Part shown: in pieces, positions 16,348 to 25,727 of the stretch | Position numbering within the stretch: the first letter of the stretch is position 1 | Layout: each line of letters opens with the position of its first letter | DNA from: Streptomyces sp. SS1-1 | GTDB taxonomy: Bacteria > Actinomycetota > Actinomycetes > Streptomycetales > Streptomycetaceae | Assembly (NCBI RefSeq): GCF_008973465.1 | Contig: NZ_WBXN01000004.1 | Span: 4,628,501-4,692,500 of the forward strand | DNA: 64,000 nucleotides | Direction: 5' to 3' | Program-made: the position numbers and the translations under genes | Notes under the pieces: model-generated | Seen by the model: the letters and a program-made list of their open reading frames with translations, nothing else | Told to the model about the DNA's origin: nothing | Databases searched by the model: none

Positions 16348-17325
16348 ATGCTTCAATTCCTCATCCGCCGGACATTCGGCGCGGCGCTGATTCTGCTGTT
16401 GATCAGTGCGTTCACGTTCTTCATGTTCTTCGCCATCCCGCAGGACCCGGCCACTCTGGCCTGTGGAAAGAACTGCACTCCGGACGCGCTGGCGATCATT
16501 CACAAGAACCTCGGCCTCGACAAGCCGGTCACCGTCCAGTACTGGACGTTCCTCGTCGGCATCTTCGCCGGCCGTGACTTCGCCGTCGGCCACTGTGCCG
16601 CCCCCTGCTTCGGCGTCTCCTTCGCCAACAACCAGAACGTCTGGGACACGATCGTCGACCGCTTCCCGCTGACGCTCTCCCTGACTGTCGGAAGCCTCCT
16701 GGTCTTCCTGATCCTCGGCCTCGGCGCCGGTCTGCTCGCCGCCAAGAACCGCGGCACCTGGATCGACAAGGTGTTCAGCTCCGGCTCGCTGGTCGTGAGC
16801 TCCCTTCAGATCTACTTCCTCGGCCCGCTGGTCCTGCTCGCGCTCGTCTACACCACCGGCTGGCTCGACAAGCCGAAGTACGTGCCCTTCTCCGAGGACA
16901 TCGGCGGCTGGTTCATGGGCCTGCTGATCCCCTGGGTCGTGATGGCGACCATCTTCACCGCCAACTACACCCGTATGAGCCGCTCCTCGATGATCGAGCA
17001 GCTCCAGGAGGAACACGTCAGAGCCGCGCGTGCCAAGGGCATGTCGGCCAACTACACGTTCTTCCGGTACGCGTGGCGCGGCTCCCTCATCCCGATCGTC
17101 ACCATCCTCGGCATCGACCTGTCCTCGCTGCTCTCGGGCGGCATGGTGACCGAGCTGACCTTCGGCCTCGCGGGCCTCGGCCGGCTGGCGCTGAACTCCG
17201 TCATCAACAAGGACCTGCCGATGCTGATGGGCGTCATGCTGGTCAGCGCCGCGCTCATCATCGTCTTCAACCTGATCGTGGACGCCCTGTACGCCGTCAT
17301 CGACCCGCGCGTGCGCCTGTCCTAG
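16348..17325 (+). CDS. bldKC: Oligopeptide ABC importer permease BldKC
   Basis: 325 aa, OppB/DppB-type permease. TM1 is at 9-30, followed by a long extracellular loop (31-105) with four cysteines (CGKNC and CAAPC pairs), which could form disulfides outside the cell; such loops are typical of the family but the cysteines are not universal. The BPD_transp_1 domain has five more segments and an EAA-like loop at VRAARAKGMSANYTFFRYAW. It pairs with BldKA to form the channel. The ATPase gene begins 11 bp downstream. Confidence 0.9.
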   Translation: MLQFLIRRTFGAALILLLISAFTFFMFFAIPQDPATLACGKNCTPDALAIIHKNLGLDKPVTVQYWTFLVGIFAGRDFAVGHCAAPCFGVSFANNQNVWDTIVDRFPLTLSLTVGSLLVFLILGLGAGLLAAKNRGTWIDKVFSSGSLVVSSLQIYFLGPLVLLALVYTTGWLDKPKYVPFSEDIGGWFMGLLIPWVVMATIFTANYTRMSRSSMIEQLQEEHVRAARAKGMSANYTFFRYAWRGSLIPIVTILGIDLSSLLSGGMVTELTFGLAGLGRLALNSVINKDLPMLMGVMLVSAALIIVFNLIVDALYAVIDPRVRLS

Positions 17326-17335
17326 GAGAACCACC

Positions 17336-18397
17336 GTGACCACTCAGACCAAGCCCGAAGAGGCCGCTGCTCCCGCCTCGGGGGACGCCTTTCTCTCGGT
17401 GCGCGACCTCAAGGTCCACTTCTCCACCGAGGACGGCATCGTCAAGGCGGTGGACGGGCTCTCCTTCGACCTGGAGCGCGGCAAGACCCTCGGGATCGTG
17501 GGCGAGTCGGGTTCCGGCAAGTCCGTGACCAACCTCGCCGTCCTCGGCCTGCACAACCGCAAGACGACGACGATCGACGGCTCGATCACGCTGGACGGCC
17601 AGGAACTGACCGACGCCAGCGAGAAGCAGCTGGAGACGCTGCGCGGCAAGAAGATGGCGATGATCTTCCAGGACGCGCTGACCGCCCTGTCGCCCTACTA
17701 CACGGTGGGCCGGCAGATCGGTGAGCCGTTCATGAAGCACACCGGCGCCTCCAAGCGGGACGCCCGCGTCCGCGCCATCGACCTGCTCGAGAAGGTCGGC
17801 ATCCCGCACCCGCAGCAGCGCGTGGACGACTACCCGCACCAGTTCTCCGGCGGTATGCGCCAGCGCGCGATGATCGCCATGGCGCTGGCCTGCGACCCGG
17901 ACCTGCTGATCGCCGACGAGCCGACCACCGCGCTCGACGTGACCGTGCAGGCCCAGATCCTCGACCTGCTGAAGGACCTGCAGCAGGAGTTCGGCTCCGC
18001 GATCATCATGATCACCCACGACCTCGGCGTGGTCGCCAACATGGCGGACGACATCCTCGTGATGTACGCCGGCCGGGCCGTGGAGCGCGGCACGGTGCGT
18101 GAGGTGCTGAAGACGCCTCAGCACCCGTACACCTGGGGTCTGCTCGGCTCGATGCCGAGGCTGTCCGGGAGCGTCGACGAGCCGCTGATGCCGATCCCCG
18201 GCTCGCCGCCGTCCCTGCTGAACCCGCCGTCGGGCTGCCCGTTCCACCCGCGGTGCGCGCACACCGACAAGGTGCAGGGCGGACTGTGCTCGGGGGAGCG
18301 TCCGACGCTCGCCCCGGGGCGCGCCGCCGCCTGCCACCTGACGGGGGAGCAGCGGCAGCAGGTCTTCATCGACACGATTCAGCCCCGGCTGGGCTGA
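17336..18397 (+). CDS. bldKD: Oligopeptide ABC importer ATPase BldKD
   Basis: 353 aa, GTG start with AGGAGAA six bases upstream. OppD/DppD type: Walker A GESGSGKS (about 59-66), Q-loop MIFQDA, signature FSGGMRQR, Walker B LLIADEPT and H-loop MITHDLG. The C-terminal OPP extension includes the cysteine cluster typical of OppD (SGCPFHPRCAH and a later ACH), which in characterised homologues binds a [4Fe-4S] cluster. It powers the BldK importer as a heterodimer with BldKE. Confidence 0.93.
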   Translation: MTTQTKPEEAAAPASGDAFLSVRDLKVHFSTEDGIVKAVDGLSFDLERGKTLGIVGESGSGKSVTNLAVLGLHNRKTTTIDGSITLDGQELTDASEKQLETLRGKKMAMIFQDALTALSPYYTVGRQIGEPFMKHTGASKRDARVRAIDLLEKVGIPHPQQRVDDYPHQFSGGMRQRAMIAMALACDPDLLIADEPTTALDVTVQAQILDLLKDLQQEFGSAIIMITHDLGVVANMADDILVMYAGRAVERGTVREVLKTPQHPYTWGLLGSMPRLSGSVDEPLMPIPGSPPSLLNPPSGCPFHPRCAHTDKVQGGLCSGERPTLAPGRAAACHLTGEQRQQVFIDTIQPRLG

Positions 18398-18424
18398 GCG
18401 GAAACCGGCGACTGGGGCATCACC

Positions 18425-19570
<1,146 letters not shown>

Positions 19571-19592
19571 CACCGTCCCCCGCCGACGCACG

Positions 19593-19638
19593 AGGACCGG
19601 GGTGTGAGCGCCGCGGCAGGCGCTCGCACCCCGGTCCT
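19593..19638. terminator. Bidirectional terminator between bldKE and the leftward importer operon
   Basis: 20-base arms (19593-19612 and 19619-19638) with one mismatch that pairs as G-U in one direction, loop GCGGCA. Serves both convergent operons. Confidence 0.85.
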
Positions 19639-19651
19639 GGTGCGTGCCGGA

Positions 19652-20629
19652 TCAGGTGGGCGTGGCCGCCCGCGCCCAGTGGCAGGCCGCCTGGGCGTGC
19701 GCGCCGCCGTCGAGGATCTCCGGGTCCTCGGTGCGGCAGGCGTCCGCCACCCCGGCCCGCTCCGCCTCGCCGCTCGCCAGGACCGGGCAGCGGGCGTGGA
19801 AGCGGCAGCCGCCCGGTACCCGTGACGGGTCCGGCGGTTCGCCGCTGAGGATCACGGGCGTGCCCGGCGCCTCGGGCAGGACCGACAGCAGGGCCCGCGT
19901 GTACGGGTGCCGGGGTGCCGTCAGGACCTGCTCGACGTCCCCGGTCTCCACGATCCGGCCCAGGTACATCACCGCCACCCGGTCCGCGATGTTCCACGCC
20001 AGCCCCAGGTCGTGCGTCACCACCAGCGCGGACAGCCCGAGTTCGGCGCGCAGCCGCAGCAGCAGCGCCAGGATCTCGCCGCGGACCGAGGCGTCCAGGG
20101 AGGCCACCGGCTCGTCGGCGACGAGGAGTTCGGGCGCGAGGACCAGCGCCCCGGCGATCACCACGCGCTGGCGCTGTCCGCCGGACAGCTCGTGCGGGTA
20201 GCGCAGGAAGAACCGCTCGGGCGGCCGCAGTCCGGCCCGGGACAGCGCCTCGGCCACCGCCTCGCGCTCGTCGCCGGTGTGCCCGTGGATGCGCAGGCCC
20301 TCCGCCACGGCCTCGTACACGGTGTGCCGGGGGTTCAGGGAGCCCGTCGGGTCCTGGAGGACCAACTGCACGCGGCGCCGGTACGCCTTCAGGGCGCGCG
20401 CGTCGGGCCGTACCTCCTCCCCGTCGAAGACGACCCGCCCCCGCGTCGGCCGGACGAGCCCGAGCAGGGCGCGGGCCAGGGTCGTCTTGCCGCAGCCGGA
20501 CTCGCCGACCAGCGCGACGATCTCCCCGGCCCCGATGTCCAGTTCGACGCCGTCCACCGCGCGGGCGGGCGGGCCGCCGTGCCGGCCGGGGAAGGTGACG
20601 TGCAGGTCCCGCGCGCTCAGCAGGCTCAT
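19652..20629 (-). CDS. Peptide ABC importer ATPase (OppF type), leftward operon
   Basis: 325 aa. ATG at 20629 overlaps the preceding ATPase stop in ATGA; the longer open frame to 21481 is a shadow. Walker A GESGCGKT, Q-loop LVLQDPTGSLNPR, signature LSGGQRQR, Walker B LLVADEPVASLD and H-loop VVTHDLG. The C-terminal OPP segment keeps the CRFHARCPV cysteines. Fifth and last gene of the operon. Compared with BldKE it is shorter at both ends and lacks the long N-terminal extension. Confidence 0.9.
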   Translation of the reverse strand: MSLLSARDLHVTFPGRHGGPPARAVDGVELDIGAGEIVALVGESGCGKTTLARALLGLVRPTRGRVVFDGEEVRPDARALKAYRRRVQLVLQDPTGSLNPRHTVYEAVAEGLRIHGHTGDEREAVAEALSRAGLRPPERFFLRYPHELSGGQRQRVVIAGALVLAPELLVADEPVASLDASVRGEILALLLRLRAELGLSALVVTHDLGLAWNIADRVAVMYLGRIVETGDVEQVLTAPRHPYTRALLSVLPEAPGTPVILSGEPPDPSRVPGGCRFHARCPVLASGEAERAGVADACRTEDPEILDGGAHAQAACHWARAATPT

Positions 20630-21600
20630 GTTCCGCTCCTCGCGTCCTGGGCCGCGCCCACGTGCACACACGCCGCCCGCCGTCCAGCGCCCGACACGCG
20701 CAGCGCCGGGTCGTCCGCCGCGCAGGAGTCCAGCGCGACCGGGCAGCGGGGGTGGAAGGCGCACCCGGAGGGCAGCGCCGACGGGTCGGGCGGGTCGCCC
20801 GGCAGGCCGCGCGGGGCGAACCGGGAGGCGGGGTCGCCGATCCTCGGGAACGCCTCCGACAGCGCCCGCGCGTAGGGGTGATCGGCGTGCTCGTACACCG
20901 TGCGCGCCGGTCCCTCCTCGACCACCCGGCCCGCGTACATCACCGCCATCCGGTCGCAGGTCTCGGCGAGGACGGCGAGGTCGTGGCTGATCGCGACGAG
21001 CCCGAGCTCCTGCTCGGCGACGAGCCGTTCGATGAGGCGCAGGATCTGCGCCTGGATCATCACGTCCAGCGCGGTCGTCGGTTCGTCGGCGACGACCAGG
21101 CGCGGGTCGCAGGCCAGCGCCATGGCGATCATGACGCGCTGACGCTGCCCGCCGGACAGTTCGTGCGGATACGCCGACGCGCGCGCCGCCGGGAGCCCCA
21201 CCTGCTCCAGGAGTTCCCCGGTGCGCCGGCGGGCGGCGGCCGGGGTGGCCCGGCGGTGCAGCAGGATCGGCTCGGCGATCTGGTCGCCGACGCGGTGCAC
21301 GGCGTTCAGGGAGTGCATGGCGCCCTGGAAGACGATGGACGCCCCGGCCCAGCGCACCGCCCGCACCCGGCCCCACCGCATGGTGAGGACGTCCTCGCCG
21401 TCCAGCAGGACCTCGCCGCCGACCCGGGTGCCGGGCGGCAGCAGCCGCAGCAGGGCGAGCGCGAGCGTGGACTTGCCGCACCCCGACTCCCCGGCGATGC
21501 CGAGCTTCTGCCCGGCCTCCAGACTCAGGTCGACCCCCCGTACGGCGGCCGCGCCGCCCGGGTAGGTCACCTCCAGGTTCCGGACCTCGAGGAGTGTCAA
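20626..21600 (-). CDS. Peptide ABC importer ATPase (OppD type), leftward operon
   Basis: 324 aa with a TTG start at 21600 (reading TLLEVRNLEV after the start), overlapping the upstream permease stop in TTGA; this start matches where the ATPase fold begins and keeps the 4-bp coupling seen throughout the operon. Walker A GESGCGKS, signature LSGGQRQR, Walker B LVVADEPTTALDV, H-loop AISHDLAVL. The C-terminal OPP motif is SGCAFHPRCPV with later cysteines at SCA and ACV. Forms the ATPase pair with the following gene. Confidence 0.88.
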   Translation of the reverse strand: MTLLEVRNLEVTYPGGAAAVRGVDLSLEAGQKLGIAGESGCGKSTLALALLRLLPPGTRVGGEVLLDGEDVLTMRWGRVRAVRWAGASIVFQGAMHSLNAVHRVGDQIAEPILLHRRATPAAARRRTGELLEQVGLPAARASAYPHELSGGQRQRVMIAMALACDPRLVVADEPTTALDVMIQAQILRLIERLVAEQELGLVAISHDLAVLAETCDRMAVMYAGRVVEEGPARTVYEHADHPYARALSEAFPRIGDPASRFAPRGLPGDPPDPSALPSGCAFHPRCPVALDSCAADDPALRVSGAGRRAACVHVGAAQDARSGT

Positions 21601-22538
21601 CGGGCCACCCCCAGCCTGGGGTTGAGGACGGACTCCACCGCGCGCCCGCACAGCGTGAACGCCAGCGCGACGCCCGCGATGGCGAGGCCGGGCGGCACCA
21701 GGTACGACCAGTTCCCGGAGGAGACCGAGCCGGCCTCCCGGGCGTCCTGGAGCAGCCCGCCCCAGGACACGACGGTCGGGTCGCCCAGCCCGAGGAAGGC
21801 GAGCGTCGCCTCGGCGAGGATGGAGGAGGAGATCATCAGCGTGGTCTGGGCGAGGACCAGCGGCATCACGTTGGGCAGGACGTGCCGGACCATGATGTGC
21901 CGGTGCCCGCCGCCCAGCGCCCGGGCCCGCTCGATGTACGGCCGGGCCTCCACGGCGAGGGTCTGCGCCCGCACCAGCCGGGCCGTCGTCGGCCAGGACG
22001 TGACGCCGATCGCCAGGACGACCGTACCCAGCGAGCGGGACATCACGGTGGCCAGCGCGATGGCGAGGACCAGGGTCGGCATCACCAGGAACCAGTCGGT
22101 GATCCGCATGACCACGGTGGCGTACGCGCCCTTGAAATGGCCCGCGGTGATGCCGACGAGGGTGCCGATCGCCACGGACAGCGCGGCGGCGAGGAGCCCC
22201 ACCAGCAGCGACACCCGCGACCCCCACACCACCAGGCCGAGCAGGTCCCGACCGAACCGGTCGGTGCCCAGCCAGAACTCCCCGCTCGGCGTCTCCAGCG
22301 GCTGTCCGGGCGCCCCGGTCACGCTGGACACGTCGGAGCCGACGGTGAGCGGCGCGGTCAGGGCGGCCAGCGCGAACAGGGCGAGCGCGGCCAGCCCCAC
22401 CAGTCCGGCGCGGTGGTTGCGGTACTCCCGCCAGAAGCGGGCGGCGGACGCGCGGCGCCGGCGCCGGGCGAGCGTCCGCGCGCTCGGCGCCTTGGGCTCG
22501 GCACCCCGCTTCACGGGCTCCCCGGTCCCGGCCGTCAT
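21597..22538 (-). CDS. Peptide ABC importer permease (OppC type), leftward operon
   Basis: 313 aa; ATG at 22538 overlaps the preceding permease stop in ATGA. A basic 40-residue N-terminus (RRRRRASAARFWREYR) precedes TM1 (about 42-62). The OppC-specific GTDRFGRDLL motif follows, then five membrane segments with the EAA loop at YIERARALGGGHRHIMVRHV. The substrate is inferred to be peptides from family and neighbours only. Confidence 0.9.
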   Translation of the reverse strand: MTAGTGEPVKRGAEPKAPSARTLARRRRRASAARFWREYRNHRAGLVGLAALALFALAALTAPLTVGSDVSSVTGAPGQPLETPSGEFWLGTDRFGRDLLGLVVWGSRVSLLVGLLAAALSVAIGTLVGITAGHFKGAYATVVMRITDWFLVMPTLVLAIALATVMSRSLGTVVLAIGVTSWPTTARLVRAQTLAVEARPYIERARALGGGHRHIMVRHVLPNVMPLVLAQTTLMISSSILAEATLAFLGLGDPTVVSWGGLLQDAREAGSVSSGNWSYLVPPGLAIAGVALAFTLCGRAVESVLNPRLGVAR

Positions 22539-23587
22539 CGGCCCACCCGGGGGTCGAGCAGCGGGTACACGAGGTCGGCCAGGGTGTTCATGACGATCAC
22601 CGTCCCGGCGAAGAAGAGGAACAGGCCCTGCACCAGCGGCAGGTCGGGGACGCTCAGCCCCTGGTAGAACAGTCCGCCGAGCCCCGGCCAGGAGAACACC
22701 GTCTCGACCAGGATGACGCCGGCGACCGTCCGGCCCAGGTTGACGAAGACGAGGGTGACGGTCGGCAGCAGCGCGTTCGGCACGGCGTGCCGGCGGCGCA
22801 CCTGGTCGTCGCGGAGCCCCTTGGCGCGGGCCGTCGTCAGATAGTCGCCGCCCATCTCGTCCAGCAGCGCGGACCGCGCGACCAGCAGGGTCTGGCCGTA
22901 CTCGACCGCGACCAGCGTGACGACGGGCAGGACCAGGTGGTGGGCGACGTCGAGGACGTGGGCGAAGCCCTCCTCGCCGCCGGACTCCATGCCGCCGGTC
23001 GGGAACAGACCCGGGATCGGGCCGATGCCGACCGAGAACACGATGATCAGCAGCAGGCCCAGCCAGAACGACGGCACGGAGTACAGGGTCAGCGCGAGGC
23101 CGGTGTTCAGCCGGTCGCCGAGCCCGCCGTGCCGCCAGGCCGAGCGGGTGCCCAGCACGATGCCGAGCAGGGTGTAGAGGACGAACGCGGTGCCGGTGAG
23201 GATCAGCGTGTTGGGCAGCGCCTCGGCGATCTTGTCGGTGACGGGCGTGTGGAACTGGTACGACGTCCCGAGATCGCCGGTGAGCGCCTTGCCACAGTAC
23301 TCCGTGAACTGCTGCCACAGCGGCAGGTCGAGCCCGAACTCGCGCCGGTAGGCCGCCAGTTGCTCGGCCGACACCGGACGGCCGCCGGTCATGGTCTTCA
23401 CCGGGTCGCCGGGGATCAGCCGGAACAGGAAGAACCCGGTGACGAGCACGGCGAACAGGGAGACGGCGGCGCCGGCGACCTTGCCGGCGCCGTAGCGCAG
23501 ATAGCGCGTGGTGGTGCGCGCCCGCGGTCCGGGGACCGCGGGCGCGGCGGCCTGCACGGCCGCGGTGAGGGGTGCTTCGGCGGTCAT
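22535..23587 (-). CDS. Peptide ABC importer permease (OppB type), leftward operon
   Basis: 350 aa. Cytoplasmic Ala/Pro/Arg-rich start of 28 residues, TM1 at about 36-56, the family RLIPGDPV motif directly after it, and five more segments with the EAA-like loop at YLTTARAKGLRDDQVRRRHA. It begins 3 bp after the binding-protein gene on the same strand, so the two are translationally linked. Partner of the OppC-type permease that overlaps its stop. Confidence 0.9.
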   Translation of the reverse strand: MTAEAPLTAAVQAAAPAVPGPRARTTTRYLRYGAGKVAGAAVSLFAVLVTGFFLFRLIPGDPVKTMTGGRPVSAEQLAAYRREFGLDLPLWQQFTEYCGKALTGDLGTSYQFHTPVTDKIAEALPNTLILTGTAFVLYTLLGIVLGTRSAWRHGGLGDRLNTGLALTLYSVPSFWLGLLLIIVFSVGIGPIPGLFPTGGMESGGEEGFAHVLDVAHHLVLPVVTLVAVEYGQTLLVARSALLDEMGGDYLTTARAKGLRDDQVRRRHAVPNALLPTVTLVFVNLGRTVAGVILVETVFSWPGLGGLFYQGLSVPDLPLVQGLFLFFAGTVIVMNTLADLVYPLLDPRVGR

Positions 23588-23590
23588 GGG

Positions 23591-25414
23591 CTACTCGCGG
23601 TCCTCTGCGGTGGACCGCCGCCGCAGCGCGAGGAAGGCGCCCGCGCCGGCGAGGACCACGACACCGGCGACGATGCCGACGACGACCCCCGTCGAGCCCG
23701 AGCCGCCGGAGTCACCGGTGTCCGCCGGGGTGGCCGACCACCAGCTCCAGTAGCCGTCCTGCCCGTAGATGTTGCCCGCCTTCTTGGGCATCGTGGTGAT
23801 CGAGGCGATCTGGTCGGTGCGGTAGGCCTCGACGGCGTTCGGGTAGGCCATGACGTTCATGTAGCCGAGGTCGTACAGCCGGGACTGCATCTGCTTGACC
23901 AGGTCGGCCCGCTTGGCCGGGTCGTACTCGGCGAGCTGCTTCGCGTACAGCTCGTCGTACTGCTTGTCGCAGATGAAGTTGTCGGTGGCGCCCGTGTCCT
24001 TCGGGGTGGCGGGAAGGGCCCCGCAGGTGTGGATGGACATCACGAAGTCGGGGTCGGGGTTGACGGACCAGCCGTCGAAGGCCAGGTCGTACTGGCCGGC
24101 CAGCCAGGGGTCGGTGACGTTGTCCACGCAGTTCAGGGAGACGCCGATGCCGAGCTCGCCCCACCACTCCTGGAGGTACTGCCCGATCGCCTTGTCGTTG
24201 GGGTCGGTCGCGTGGCACAGCACCCGGTAGTCGAGCGGCTTGCCGTCCTTGCCGACGCGCTTGCCGTCACCGTTCTTCTTGTATCCGGCCTCGTCGAGGA
24301 GCTGGGCGGCCTTCGCGGGGTCGTAGGCGAGTTCCTGGCCGCCGGACGGCTTCCAGAAGTACGAGCCGAAGCGCGGCGGTATGTATCCCTCGCCCTGCAC
24401 GGCGTAGCCCTGGAACACCTTGTCGACGACGGTCTTGCGGTCGACGGCCATGAACAGCGCGTGCCGTACCCGCTCGTCCTTCAGGGACGGGTCGCCGTCG
24501 CCGAACGTGTCGCCGTTCTTCGCCCGGGCGCCCGGGTTGACGGCCAGCGCGTAGAAGCGGCGGCCGGGGGCGTCGTTCACCTTGATGTTCTTCTCGCTCT
24601 TGAGCGAGGACGCCTGGGCGGGCGTGAGGGCCGGCGATCCGGAGACGAAGGAGACCTCGCCCTTGCGCAGGGCGGCCACCGCCGCGTCCTGGTCCTTGTA
24701 GTAGCGGAAGACCAGCTCGTCGAACTTGGGCGCCCCGCGCCAGAAGTCCTTGTTGGCCTTCAGCCGCACATAGCTGTCGGGCTTGTAGTCGGTGAGGATG
24801 AATGGCCCGTTTCCGACGATGGGGAAGTTCTTGTCGTTGTTGAACTCGGAGTAGTCGTCGACCTTCTCCCAGACGTGCTTCGGCACGATCGGGACGTCCA
24901 GCGCCGTCATCGTGGCCTGCGGCTTCTTCAGCTCGATGACCAGCTTGGTGGGGCTCGGGGCGGTCACCTTGCGGAAGTTGGCGACGAAGCTGCCGTTGGC
25001 GGTGGCCGCGCCCTGGTCGGTCATCATCGTGTTGAACGTCCACGCCGCGTCCTCGGCCGTGGCGTGCTTCCCGTCCGACCACTCGGAGTCGGAGCGGATC
25101 GTGTAGGTCCAGGTCAGCTTGTCCGGCGACGACGTCCACTTGGTGGCGAGGGCGGGGACGGCGCGGGCGTCCTCGGGGTCGTAGTTGGTGAGGTACTCGT
25201 ACGTCAGCCGGTGGATGCTGGTGCTCAGGAGCCGCTGGGCGAGGAACGGGCTCAGTGAGTCGACGCTCTGTGCGACTGCGACGGTGAGGACCTTGCCGTC
25301 GTCAGCGGCGGCCGCCTGCTGCGGCACCAGCCCGGCCGTCAGGACCAGGGCGGCGGCTCCGGTGGCGGCGGCCAGTCGCCGCCGCGCTCTGCCGTGCTGC
25401 TCGGAAGTAGTCAT
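23591..25414 (-). CDS. Peptide solute-binding protein with C-terminal membrane anchor
   Basis: 607 aa, first gene of the leftward operon. The N-terminal signal peptide (basic start, hydrophobic 13-30, then VPQQAAAADDG) has no lipobox cysteine and looks like a type I Sec signal cut after AAA. An SBP_bac_5 fold fills about 40-560. After a Gly/Ser/Thr linker (DTGDSGGSGST) a 21-residue hydrophobic helix (about 577-597) and a basic RRRS tail would hold the protein in the membrane by its C-terminus. No LPxTG sortase motif is present. Most Gram-positive peptide-binding proteins, including the two in the flanking operons, are lipoproteins; this one is anchored at the opposite end. Confidence 0.9.
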   Translation of the reverse strand: MTTSEQHGRARRRLAAATGAAALVLTAGLVPQQAAAADDGKVLTVAVAQSVDSLSPFLAQRLLSTSIHRLTYEYLTNYDPEDARAVPALATKWTSSPDKLTWTYTIRSDSEWSDGKHATAEDAAWTFNTMMTDQGAATANGSFVANFRKVTAPSPTKLVIELKKPQATMTALDVPIVPKHVWEKVDDYSEFNNDKNFPIVGNGPFILTDYKPDSYVRLKANKDFWRGAPKFDELVFRYYKDQDAAVAALRKGEVSFVSGSPALTPAQASSLKSEKNIKVNDAPGRRFYALAVNPGARAKNGDTFGDGDPSLKDERVRHALFMAVDRKTVVDKVFQGYAVQGEGYIPPRFGSYFWKPSGGQELAYDPAKAAQLLDEAGYKKNGDGKRVGKDGKPLDYRVLCHATDPNDKAIGQYLQEWWGELGIGVSLNCVDNVTDPWLAGQYDLAFDGWSVNPDPDFVMSIHTCGALPATPKDTGATDNFICDKQYDELYAKQLAEYDPAKRADLVKQMQSRLYDLGYMNVMAYPNAVEAYRTDQIASITTMPKKAGNIYGQDGYWSWWSATPADTGDSGGSGSTGVVVGIVAGVVVLAGAGAFLALRRRSTAEDRE

Positions 25415-25727
25415 GTGTGACCTCGCGTCATCGCTTGCAGAGGGACGACCAGTTGGACTGTCAGCGCGTTCATGCGCACGTCAATGGCGCATGAAACCCC
25501 ATGTGGCCTGCGGAAACAACGAAGTGATGAGATTGAGACAGCCACTGGTCCAGACCGCTGAAGAGTCCCTGGTGGCGGCCTGACGCCCTGGCGGGGATCA
25601 TGCGGCCGAACGGGCCAACCCCCTCCCCGGATGGACTCCGTGCGCATGCGCGCCGCCCGCGCGGCTGCCGATAGTGGCTGGCAGGGCAGGGCGTCGACCG
25701 GGCGCCGCGGTCAGGAGGAGGCACCCG
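25415..25727. promoter_or_regulatory. Divergent promoter region between two importer operons
   Basis: 313 bp with starts of both operons at its ends. It holds the 9-9-9 inverted repeat at 25469-25495 and a related 10-bp palindrome GCGCATGCGC at 25642-25651; the element GCGCATG or its complement therefore occurs in three places. A consensus AGGAGGAG lies just before the rightward start at 25728. No -10/-35 pair can be set with confidence. Confidence 0.55.
25469..25495. promoter_or_regulatory. Candidate operator, 9-9-9 inverted repeat
   Basis: TTCATGCGC (25469-25477), nine bases, GCGCATGAA (25487-25495), no mismatch. Starts 55 bp upstream of the leftward binding-protein ATG, within reach of its promoter. 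Confidence 0.5.
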
